64,000 nucleotides of DNA from Actinomycetota bacterium. GTDB taxonomy: Bacteria > Actinomycetota > Acidimicrobiia > Acidimicrobiales > Ilumatobacteraceae. Where the stretch lies: NCBI GenBank assembly GCA_963169665.1, contig CAUJET010000105.1, forward strand, positions 33,419 to 97,418, given 5' to 3'. A program made the translations under genes and the position numbers. This document shows, one piece after another, positions 57,036 to 64,000 of the stretch; position 1 is the stretch's first letter; each line of letters begins with the position of its first letter. The notes below the pieces were generated by a model. That model saw only the letters and a list, made by a program, of their open reading frames with translations. It had not been told where the DNA came from and did not search any database.

Positions 57036-58595
57036 TCAGTTGACGGCCTTCGCCCGGCCCGCCCAGTAGGGCTCGCGCAGCTTGAACTTCTGCAGCTTGC
57101 CGGTGGCGGTACGGGCGAGCGCGTCACGGAACTCGATCTGCTTCGGGCACTTGTAGCCGGCCAACTTGGTCTTGGTGTAGGCGATCAGATCCGCTTCCGA
57201 GATCGACGACTCCGGCGTGCGGACCACGAGGGCGAACACGAGCTCGCCCCACTTCTCGTCGGGGATGCCGATGACGGCGACCTCGGCCACCTCGGGATGG
57301 CTGAACAGCGCGTCCTCCACCTCGATCGAGCTGACGTTCTCGCCGCCGGAGATGATCACGTCCTTCTTGCGATCGCTGATCGTGACGTAGCACTCGTCGT
57401 CGAGCGTGCCGCCGTCGCCGGTGTGGAAGTAGTCGCCGCTGTCGGGATCGTCGCTGATGGCATGGATCGCCCCGGCCGTCGCGTCGGGCTGCTCCCAGTA
57501 GCCGGCCATCACGTGGTTGCCGCGGGCGGCGATCTCGCCGTCGGGCGTGATGCGGATGTCGACGCCGATCGCCGGCGCACCGGCGCGGCTGAGCTTCGCC
57601 GCTCGATCGGCGGGGGTGAGGTCGTCGAGCTCGGCCCGGCCGCGGTTCATCGTCAGCAACGGGGTGGTCTCGGTGAGGCCGTAGATCTGGATGAACTCCC
57701 AGCCCAGTTCGGTCTCGATGCGTTCGATGGTCTTCGTCGGCGGCGGTGCACCGGCGCACACGATGCGCACCCGGTCGCGGCCGGGGATCGGCCCGTCCCA
57801 GGTGGCGGCGGCGTCGAGCACCATGTTGGCCACGGCCGGTGCGCCGCAGAGGACGGTGACGCCGTGCTGGTCGATGCGGCGCAGGATCTCGGCGCCGTCG
57901 ATCTTGCGGATGATCACCTGGGTCGCGCCCATGCCGGTGGCGGCGTACAGCACGCCCCAGCCGTTGCAGTGGAACTGGGGGAGGGTGTGCAGGTAGACGT
58001 CCCGGTCGGAGATGCCGAGCTGCCACCCGAAGGTCGTGGCGTTGAGCCAGATGTTGCGATGCGTGAGCTGCACACCCTTCGGCCGGGCCGTGGTGCCGCT
58101 CGTGTAGTTGATCGTCGCGGTGGCGTCCTCGTCGTAGGTCCACGGCTGCGGCTCGACGTCGTAGCGCATGAGCTCGTGGTCGGCCTCGGTGCCGATGATG
58201 AACCGGTGCTCGCACTCGACGTCGGCGAGGGCGTCGGCGAGTTCGGGATCGATGAGCAGGACGCGTGCGCCGCTGTGCTCGACGATGTAGCGCACCTCCT
58301 CGGCGACGAGCCGGAAGTTGATCGGCACGAGGATGCGGCCCGAACCGCTCACGCCGAACAGCGCGGTGAGGAGTCGGGCCGAGTTGTGGCTCACCATCGC
58401 GACCCGTTCGCCGACGCCGATGCCCATCGCATCGAGGCCCGCGGCCATGGCGCGGGCACGCTGGGCGACCTGCGCGTAGGTGAGCGTGCCCCACGACTCG
58501 GCGGGCTGGTCCGGCTCGTCGACGATGCCGATCCGCTTCGGATAGACGAGCTCGGCGCGTCGGAGGAAGTCGTTGACGGTGAGTGCGACCTTCAT
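57036..58595 (-). CDS. Acyl-CoA synthetase (AMP-binding)
   Basis: Activates a carboxylic acid to its CoA thioester via acyl-AMP; 519 residues from ATG 58595. P-loop INYTSGTTARPKGV, GAPPPTKTIERIE, YGLTETTPLL and the C-terminal catalytic Lys region TATGKLQKFKLREPYW. It fits the medium- or long-chain fatty acid ligase group; precise substrate is unknown. The start is fixed by AACGAT 7 nt upstream; an in-frame ATG at 58604 lies on the box. Confidence 0.92.
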   Translation of the reverse strand: MKVALTVNDFLRRAELVYPKRIGIVDEPDQPAESWGTLTYAQVAQRARAMAAGLDAMGIGVGERVAMVSHNSARLLTALFGVSGSGRILVPINFRLVAEEVRYIVEHSGARVLLIDPELADALADVECEHRFIIGTEADHELMRYDVEPQPWTYDEDATATINYTSGTTARPKGVQLTHRNIWLNATTFGWQLGISDRDVYLHTLPQFHCNGWGVLYAATGMGATQVIIRKIDGAEILRRIDQHGVTVLCGAPAVANMVLDAAATWDGPIPGRDRVRIVCAGAPPPTKTIERIETELGWEFIQIYGLTETTPLLTMNRGRAELDDLTPADRAAKLSRAGAPAIGVDIRITPDGEIAARGNHVMAGYWEQPDATAGAIHAISDDPDSGDYFHTGDGGTLDDECYVTISDRKKDVIISGGENVSSIEVEDALFSHPEVAEVAVIGIPDEKWGELVFALVVRTPESSISEADLIAYTKTKLAGYKCPKQIEFRDALARTATGKLQKFKLREPYWAGRAKAVN

Positions 58596-58602
58596 GGATC
58601 GC

Positions 58603-58608
58603 ATCGTT
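58603..58608 (-). promoter_or_regulatory. -10 box AACGAT for the acyl-CoA synthetase
   Basis: CAACGAT, 7 nt, ATG 58595; same AACGAT form as serA. Confidence 0.35.
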
Positions 58609-58672
58609 GCAGATCGGGCGCCGTGCGCCGATCTCCGGCCAGGACGCCGATGCGGCCGTCGGTGCCGCTCCG

Positions 58673-59773
58673 TCAGGCGGTGGCGGCCGCCGACGCGAGG
58701 CAGCGCACGGGGATGCCGCCGTTGTCGACCTGGAACAGCTCCTCGAGTTCGAGGCCGGTGGCGTCGCCGAGACGTCGATCGGCGACGAGTACGACGAGGC
58801 GTGCGTCGGCATCCGATGCCCGACGACCGAGCGTCGCGTACAGATCGCGCAGGTCGCCCGTCCCGGTCCCGCCGACCCGGTGGCCGTACGGCGGGTTGGC
58901 GATCACGACGGTGCGACCGGTCGTCGCCGTCGGCCACTGCTGCGCAGCGAGCGCCGCGTGGGCGACGCTCACCCGACCGGTGAGACCGGCACCGTCGACG
59001 TGACGTTCGAGCGCGGCGAACGCGCCGGCGTCGCGGTCGGCGGCGAACACGGGTGCCGTCAGCGCGTCGGGACGGCCCGTCCCCGTGACGCTCGCCCAGG
59101 TGCCCGGCTCGAACGATGGCCACTGCTGGAAGGCGAACGGCCGGTCGATCGGTCGGCCCGCCGCCCACAGCGCCGCTTCGATCGCGATCGTGCCCGACCC
59201 GGCGAGCGGATCGACGAGCGTCGCGTCGCCGAGCCATCCGCTGGCGCGCACCATGGCCGCAGCGATCGTGGTGCGCAGCGGGGACCGATGGGTCTCGCTG
59301 CGCCACCCGCGGCGGTGCAGCAGCTGGCCCGAGGCGTCGACGCTGACGACCGCTCGGTCGCGGTCGAGCCGCACGTGCACCGCCTGGCCACCCTTGGCCT
59401 CGGGCCGGCCGAGCACGGCCGACACCCGTTCGGCGATCGCTCCCTGGTGGTACAGCACCGATCGGTGGCTGGCGACGTGCAGCTCCACGCCCGCCGGTGC
59501 CGGGCCGAGGTAGGCCTGCCAGTCGACGGTGCGCACCAGCACCTGCAGTTCGTCCCAGTTGCGCACCGTGTCGGCCGCGACGCGCACGAGCACGCGGGTG
59601 GGGATGCGGGCCCATCGGTGCATGGCGTACAGCTGGCGCGTGGTGGCCTGGAGGTCGATGCCGCCGTGCTGGACGCGGAGCTTGGTGGCGGGGATGCCGA
59701 TCGACGCCAGCTCCTCGGCGGCGAGCCGCTCGAGGCCGGGCGCGACGACGACGAACAACGGCAGACGGCTCAC
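58673..59773 (-). CDS. THUMP-domain RNA methyltransferase
   Basis: 366 residues from GTG 59773. An N-terminal THUMP RNA-binding region (FVVVAPGLERLAAEELASIG to about 150), then a SAM-dependent methyltransferase with DPLAGSGTIAIEAAL (motif I) and ANPPYGHRVGG (motif IV), the signature of the RlmL/Trm14 group that makes m2G in rRNA or tRNA. The target base cannot be decided. Divergent from the DEAD helicase gene. TTACAA lies 7 nt upstream, but it is a poor -10. Confidence 0.88.
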   Translation of the reverse strand: MSRLPLFVVVAPGLERLAAEELASIGIPATKLRVQHGGIDLQATTRQLYAMHRWARIPTRVLVRVAADTVRNWDELQVLVRTVDWQAYLGPAPAGVELHVASHRSVLYHQGAIAERVSAVLGRPEAKGGQAVHVRLDRDRAVVSVDASGQLLHRRGWRSETHRSPLRTTIAAAMVRASGWLGDATLVDPLAGSGTIAIEAALWAAGRPIDRPFAFQQWPSFEPGTWASVTGTGRPDALTAPVFAADRDAGAFAALERHVDGAGLTGRVSVAHAALAAQQWPTATTGRTVVIANPPYGHRVGGTGTGDLRDLYATLGRRASDADARLVVLVADRRLGDATGLELEELFQVDNGGIPVRCLASAAATA

Positions 59774-59888
59774 CCCCCGGTTGTAACAGCAGAACCGGCG
59801 CGACCGGACACGGCGTCGTGGCCGGTGCCGGTCGTTGTCACGCAGGGTGGTCGTGCCCGGCGTTCCCGGGAGTCCCTGCTCAGCCCGG

Positions 59889-59894
59889 TACCAT
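59889..59894 (+). promoter_or_regulatory. -10 box TACCAT for the DEAD helicase gene
   Basis: TACCAT, 9 nt, ATG 59904. Confidence 0.45.
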
Positions 59895-59903
59895 GGGTGC
59901 GAC

Positions 59904-61178
59904 ATGTCTGACAACGCACGCCCGAAGGGCGCACCGCGGAGCCGTCGCCGCCCACCCAAGCCGGCCGAGTACCGCACCCCCGCCTCCACGACCACCACCG
60001 TGGACACCCCGTACGTCCCCACCGGCTTCCGCGACCTCGGCGTGCCCGAGCTCGTCGACATGGGGCTCCACGCCGCCGGCTTCGCCGCACCGTTCGCCAT
60101 CCAGACCAAGGCGATCCCCGTCGCGCTCGAGGGCAAGGACGTCTGCGGACGTGCCCGCACCGGCTCCGGCAAGACCCTCGCCTTCGGTGTGCCGATGCTC
60201 GCCCGCCTCGACGGCGAGGCCGAGCCCCGCCGCCCGCTCGGCCTGGTGCTGGTGCCCACCCGAGAGCTCGCCCTGCAGGTCGCCGAGGTGCTCATCCCGG
60301 TTGCCGCCAAGTGCAACCGGGTGGTGCTGCCGGTGTACGGCGGCGCCTCGCGCCACCAGCAGATCGACGAGCTGAAGAACGGTGTCGACGTGGTCGTCGC
60401 CACGCCGCTGCGACTGATCGACCTCCTGAAGGAGAACGAGCTCGACTTGAGTGGCATCCAGGTGCTCGTCCTCGACGAGGCCGACCGGATGGCCGACGAC
60501 GGCTTCACGCCCCAGGTCGAGTGGATCATCCGCAAGTGCACGGCGCCCCGCCAGACCATGCTGTTCTCGGCCACGCTCGACGGCGACGTCGGCCACCTCG
60601 TGGCCCGGTACATGAAGGACCCGGTCGAGGTCGCGATCGACGCACCCACCGACACGGTCGGCACGATGTACCACCTGTTCCTCGCGGTGCACCACATGGA
60701 CAAGGACAAGGTCGTCGCCGCGATCGCCTCGGGCGTCGGCAAGACGATCGTGTTCTGCCAGACCAAGCGCACCTGTGACCGGGTCGAGGAGAAGCTGCAG
60801 GATCTCGGCGTCAAGGCGAACGCGATCCACGGCGACCTCGCCCAGGCGGCGCGCGAGCGAGCGCTCAAGCGGTTCACCGACGGTGAGCTCACGGTGCTCG
60901 TCGCCACCGACGTCGCTGCACGAGGCATCGACATCGACGACATCGGCGCGGTCATCCACTACGAGCCGGCTGGCGACGCGAAGGACTACCTGCACCGCAG
61001 CGGCCGTACGGCCCGCGCCGGTCGCGACGGATGGGCGATCACGCTCGCCGAGTACAACCAGCACACCCAGGTGCGCATCCTCCAGCGCGCCCTGCGGCTC
61101 GAGCTCGGACCGCCCGTCGAGGTGTTCTCGAACAACCCGAAGCTGAAGGACCTGCAGCAGTTCCGCGCCGACGCCTGA
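59904..61178 (+). CDS. DEAD-box RNA helicase
   Basis: 424 residues. A basic N-terminus, then Q-motif area and RARTGSGKTLAFGVP (motif I), VPTRELALQ (Ia), LVLDEADRMADDGF (II, DEAD), FSATLDG (III), and in the second domain IVFCQTKRT, VLVATDVAARGIDI (V) and HRSGRTARAG (VI). No C-terminal RNA-binding extension as in DeaD/CsdA. Role in ribosome assembly or RNA decay. The divergent THUMP methyltransferase hints at rRNA maturation, which is inference. Confidence 0.93.
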   Translation: MSDNARPKGAPRSRRRPPKPAEYRTPASTTTTVDTPYVPTGFRDLGVPELVDMGLHAAGFAAPFAIQTKAIPVALEGKDVCGRARTGSGKTLAFGVPMLARLDGEAEPRRPLGLVLVPTRELALQVAEVLIPVAAKCNRVVLPVYGGASRHQQIDELKNGVDVVVATPLRLIDLLKENELDLSGIQVLVLDEADRMADDGFTPQVEWIIRKCTAPRQTMLFSATLDGDVGHLVARYMKDPVEVAIDAPTDTVGTMYHLFLAVHHMDKDKVVAAIASGVGKTIVFCQTKRTCDRVEEKLQDLGVKANAIHGDLAQAARERALKRFTDGELTVLVATDVAARGIDIDDIGAVIHYEPAGDAKDYLHRSGRTARAGRDGWAITLAEYNQHTQVRILQRALRLELGPPVEVFSNNPKLKDLQQFRADA

Positions 61179-61200
61179 CCCCCGCCTGAGACGCGACGAG

Positions 61201-61220
61201 CCGCCGCCCCGCTGCGGCGG
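61201..61220. terminator. Hairpin between converging DEAD helicase and leuD
   Basis: CCGCCGC (61201-61207) pairs with GCGGCGG (61214-61220), loop CCCGCT; no T-tract. Confidence 0.45.
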
Positions 61221-61272
61221 TGACGACGGCTCCGGTCGGTCCAGGTTCGGGTCGTGCCGGCGAGATGCCGGG

Positions 61273-61857
61273 TCAGCGCAACCAGGCGGGGCGTGACGCC
61301 TCGTAGGTGTCGATCGCTGCCGCGTGGGTGAGCGTGATGCCCACGTCGTCGAGGCCGTTGAGGAAGCGGTGCTGTGTCGCCGGGTCCATCGGGAAGGCAG
61401 CGGACAACCCTGCCGACGGCACCTCGACCACCAGCCGCTCGAGATCGACGACGATCTGGGTGGCCGGATCGGCCTCGATGAGGTCCCAGATCTGCGTGAC
61501 GATCTCGTCGCTCAGCACCACCGGCACGAGGCCGTTCTTGCCGCAGTTGTTGCGGAAGATGTCGCTGAAGCTCGGGGCGATCACCACGTCGAAGCCGCCC
61601 TGCTGGATGGCCCACACGGCGTGCTCGCGTGACGACCCGACACCGAAGGCCGGCCCGGCGACGAGGATCGATGCGCCGGCGTACCGCTCGTCGTTGAGGA
61701 CGAAGTTGCGGTCGTCGCGCCAGGTGGCGAACAGGCCCTTCTCGAACCCGGTGCGCTCGACGCGCTTCAGCCACTCGGCCGGGATGATCTGGTCGGTGTC
61801 GACGTCGCTGCGCTTGAGCGGGACGCCGGTGCCGGTGACGATGTGGACGGCCTTCAT
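61273..61857 (-). CDS. leuD: 3-isopropylmalate dehydratase small subunit
   Basis: Small (swivelling) subunit of isopropylmalate isomerase, 194 residues. [20 protein letters not shown] opens the family and [14 protein letters not shown] is the substrate-binding loop. Its ATG overlaps the leuC stop (ATGA, 61854-61857). Second gene of leuCD, which has its own promoter next to the regulator. Confidence 0.95.
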   Translation of the reverse strand: MKAVHIVTGTGVPLKRSDVDTDQIIPAEWLKRVERTGFEKGLFATWRDDRNFVLNDERYAGASILVAGPAFGVGSSREHAVWAIQQGGFDVVIAPSFSDIFRNNCGKNGLVPVVLSDEIVTQIWDLIEADPATQIVVDLERLVVEVPSAGLSAAFPMDPATQHRFLNGLDDVGITLTHAAAIDTYEASRPAWLR

Positions 61858-63272
61858 GATGCGGGCTCCAGTGGTGCGAGGTCTGCGGGCGTGGCGAAGT
61901 GGCCGGCCACGGCGGTCGCGGCGGCGACGGCAGGGCTGACGAGATGGGTGCGACCGCCGCGGCCCTGACGGCCCTCGAAGTTGCGGTTGCTGGTGCTGGC
62001 GGCGCGCTCGCCAGGGGCGAGCTTGTCCGGGTTCATCGCGAGGCACATGCTGCAGCCCGGCTCGCGCCAGTCGGCACCGGCGGCGGTGAAGATCTCGGGC
62101 AGGCCCTCGGCGATCGCCTGTGCCTTCACGGCGTGGCTGCCGGGCACCACCATCACGCGGGGCACGGTGACGGTGCGACCCTTCATGACGGCGGCGGCAG
62201 CGCGCAGGTCCTCGATGCGGCTGTTGGTGCAGCTGCCGATGAACACGGTGTCGACCTTCACGTCGCGGATGCGCGTGCCCGCTTCGAGGCCCATGTACTC
62301 GAGCGCCCGGGCGACGGTCTCGCGGGTGGTGGGGTCGTCGAAGCTGTCGGGCGACGGGATGGTGTCGTCGATGCTCGCGACCTGTCCGGGGTTGGTGCCC
62401 CAGCTGACCTGCGGGCGGATGTCGGCCGCGTCGATGACGACCTCCTTGTCCCACACGGCACCCTCGTCGGTGACGAGCGTGCGCCAGTCGGCGACCGCTG
62501 CGTCCCAGTCGGCGCCGGTCGGTGCGTTGGCCCGACCCTTCAGGTACTCGAACGTGGTGTCGTCGGGAGCGATCAGGCCCGCCTTGGCACCGGCCTCGAT
62601 GCTCATGTTGCACACGGTCATGCGACCCTCCATCGACAGCGATCGGATGGCGCTGCCGCGGTACTCGATCACGTGGCCGATGCCGCCGCCGGTGCCGATC
62701 ACGCCGATGATGTGGAGGATCACGTCCTTCGCGGTGACGCCGTCTGCGAGGGCGCCCTCGACGGTGACGGCCATCCACTTCGGGCGGCTCTGGGGAAGCG
62801 TCTGGGTGGCGAGCACGTGCTCGACCTCGCTCGTGCCGATGCCGAACGCGAGGGCGCCGAACGCGCCGTGGGTGGCGGTGTGGCTGTCGCCGCACACGAC
62901 GGTCATGCCCGGCAGGGTGCGGCCCTGCTCGGGAGCGATGACGTGGACGATGCCCTGGAAGGGGTCGCCCATCGGGAAGTTGACGATGCCGAACTCGGCG
63001 GTGTTCTCGCGGAGCACCTCGACCTGGCGGGCGGAGATCGGGTCGGCGATCGGCTGGTCGATGTCGGCGGTGGGGACGTTGTGGTCCTCGGTCGCGACGG
63101 TGAGGTCTGGTCGGCGGACGGTGCGGCCGCTGAGTCGCAGACCGTCGAAGGCCTGCGGGCTGGTCACCTCGTGGACGAGGTGGAGGTCGATGTACAGCAG
63201 GTCGGGCTGCTCGGGTGCTTCGTGCACCACATGGCGGTCCCAGACCTTCTGGGGCAGTGTCGTCGGCGGCAT
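61854..63272 (-). CDS. leuC: 3-isopropylmalate dehydratase large subunit
   Basis: Aconitase-family large subunit that converts 2- to 3-isopropylmalate with LeuD. 472 residues. Three [4Fe-4S] Cys: [10 protein letters not shown] and [12 protein letters not shown], and the loop [27 protein letters not shown] lies before ATG 63272. Co-translated with leuD. The divergent regulator gene suggests leucine control at this locus. Confidence 0.96.
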   Translation of the reverse strand: MPPTTLPQKVWDRHVVHEAPEQPDLLYIDLHLVHEVTSPQAFDGLRLSGRTVRRPDLTVATEDHNVPTADIDQPIADPISARQVEVLRENTAEFGIVNFPMGDPFQGIVHVIAPEQGRTLPGMTVVCGDSHTATHGAFGALAFGIGTSEVEHVLATQTLPQSRPKWMAVTVEGALADGVTAKDVILHIIGVIGTGGGIGHVIEYRGSAIRSLSMEGRMTVCNMSIEAGAKAGLIAPDDTTFEYLKGRANAPTGADWDAAVADWRTLVTDEGAVWDKEVVIDAADIRPQVSWGTNPGQVASIDDTIPSPDSFDDPTTRETVARALEYMGLEAGTRIRDVKVDTVFIGSCTNSRIEDLRAAAAVMKGRTVTVPRVMVVPGSHAVKAQAIAEGLPEIFTAAGADWREPGCSMCLAMNPDKLAPGERAASTSNRNFEGRQGRGGRTHLVSPAVAAATAVAGHFATPADLAPLEPAS

Positions 63273-63308
63273 GTCGCTCGTTTCCTTCGGATGTGTCGCT
63301 GGAATCTC

Positions 63309-63325
63309 AGAATATGGGATAGCGT
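63309..63325. promoter_or_regulatory. Back-to-back -10 boxes for leuC (minus) and the IclR regulator (plus)
   Basis: Minus TATTCT (63314-63309), leaving a leader of about 30 nt with a Shine-Dalgarno for leuC. Plus TAGCGT (63320-63325), 8 nt before GTG 63334, leaderless. The promoters overlap, so a regulator bound here could control both. Confidence 0.5.
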
Positions 63326-63333
63326 TCCTGAAT

Positions 63334-64000
63334 GTGGACAGTGTAAGCGGCGTCGGGGTGATCGACAAGGCGGCGGTGCTGTTGCGCGCGTTGCGCGAAC
63401 GCCCGCTCGACCTGGCCGAGCTCCAGCAGGCGACCGGTCTGCCGCGGGCGACGGCGCACCGGCTCGTCGTCGCGCTCGAGCAGCACCACCTCGTCCGGCG
63501 CGACAGCCAGGGTCGGTTCTGCCTCGGGTTCGAGCTCGTCGCCCTCGGCCGCGTGGCCGCCGAGCAGTTCGGTATGGGCGAGGTGGCCGCGCCAGCCATG
63601 CAGGAGCTGCGCGACACCTGTGGGGAGAGCGTGCAGCTGTACGTGCGCGAGGACGACGCCCGTCGCTGCGTGGTGTCATTGCAGTCGCCGCACGCGCTCC
63701 GCTGGATCGTGCCGGAGGGCAGCCTCCTCCCGCTGGGCGTGGGCTCGGCGGGCCGTGTGCTCGGCGGCGAACCCGTCACGGCGGGCGGCTGGATCGACAG
63801 CGTCGAGGAGCGTGAGGCCGGCGTCGCCTCCGTGAGCGCGCCGGTGGTCGACCGTGCAGGCCGGGTCATCGCCGCGGTCAGCATCAGCGGCCCGGTGGAG
63901 CGCCTCACCCGTGCGCCCGGCGAGCGGTTCGTCGCCGACGTGGTGGGCCCCGGGCCGGCCAAAGGGGGCCCCGGAGGCCCCGCGCGGGCCGGAACCAAAG
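63334..64000 (+). CDS. ndgR: IclR-family regulator of leucine biosynthesis (NdgR/LtbR type), 3' end outside window
   Basis: 222 codons visible, open to base 64000. [20 protein letters not shown] starts the winged helix as in Ndg[23 protein letters not shown] helix-turn-helix follows, then the effector domain: [34 protein letters not shown] and SGPVERLTR. In Streptomyces and Corynebacterium this regulator is divergent from leuCD and controls leucine genes, as the layout here shows. The assignment to NdgR/LtbR rests on those motifs and position. It starts at GTG 63334 on a leaderless mRNA. Confidence 0.88.
   Translation, partial: MDSVSGVGVIDKAAVLLRALRERPLDLAELQQATGLPRATAHRLVVALEQHHLVRRDSQGRFCLGFELVALGRVAAEQFGMGEVAAPAMQELRDTCGESVQLYVREDDARRCVVSLQSPHALRWIVPEGSLLPLGVGSAGRVLGGEPVTAGGWIDSVEEREAGVASVSAPVVDRAGRVIAAVSISGPVERLTRAPGERFVADVVGPGPAKGGPGGPARAGTK

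Overview
The window is a gene-dense, very GC-rich bacterial chromosome segment with 55 called protein genes (some of them mini-ORFs), one truncated at each window edge. It has no rRNA, tRNA, IS element, prophage or CRISPR array that I can see. Gene content points to an actinobacterium: a PASTA-domain kinase, MurA with Asp at the catalytic-Cys position, an IclR regulator of the NdgR/LtbR type divergent from leuCD, a leuA leader peptide, and many start codons placed directly on a -10 box. The mix resembles Acidimicrobiia (Ilumatobacter-like), but that placement is inference.

Layout. 1-4036: 3' end of the F1Fo ATP synthase operon (atpA-atpG-atpD-atpC). 4149-10053: an SDR, a lipoprotein coupled to a GGDEF/EAL protein, and glpX. 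10054-10736: a gene-poor gap with two candidate small ORFs. 10737-14723: S9 peptidase, a leaderless mini-ORF, an internally duplicated acidic protein, a J-domain protein and a small hydrolase. 14764-18383: MFS transporter divergent from murA, then a cupredoxin-like lipoprotein with a 58-aa membrane protein. 18450-21480: NifU-like protein, MeaB GTPase, enoyl-CoA hydratase, hydrolase. 21536-27461: glycogen island (glgP, GT4 glycosyltransferase, glgB). 27526-34106: azlCD, galT, an SRPBCC protein, a methyltransferase, cysteine desulfurase coupled to mnmA, a membrane protein. 34323-45541: MetE-like protein, ligA, PASTA kinase, SDR, MFS, Tat-exported PhoX with a PHO-type box. 45696-53328: SCP2-like protein, membrane protein, serA, pyrF, secreted protein, ferredoxin, sunset-domain protein, leuA with its attenuator. 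53576-64000: secreted protein, homospermidine synthase coupled to a 47-aa ORF, acyl-CoA ligase, THUMP methyltransferase, DEAD helicase, leuCD and the 5' part of the divergent regulator.

Most notable observations. (1) The ATP synthase gamma subunit runs about 125 residues past its normal C-terminus and ends in a helix-hairpin-helix domain of the kind known from NuoE and L21 fusions; in known structures the gamma C-terminus sits inside the alpha3beta3 barrel. (2) About twenty genes have a TANNNT -10 box 6-10 nt before the start codon, so leaderless mRNA looks like a default mode. (3) Several intergenic gaps carry different 9-11 bp tandem arrays, some helically phased. (4) leuA has a complete leader-peptide attenuator. 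(5) Several tiny ORFs are supported by strong start signals or stop/start overlaps.
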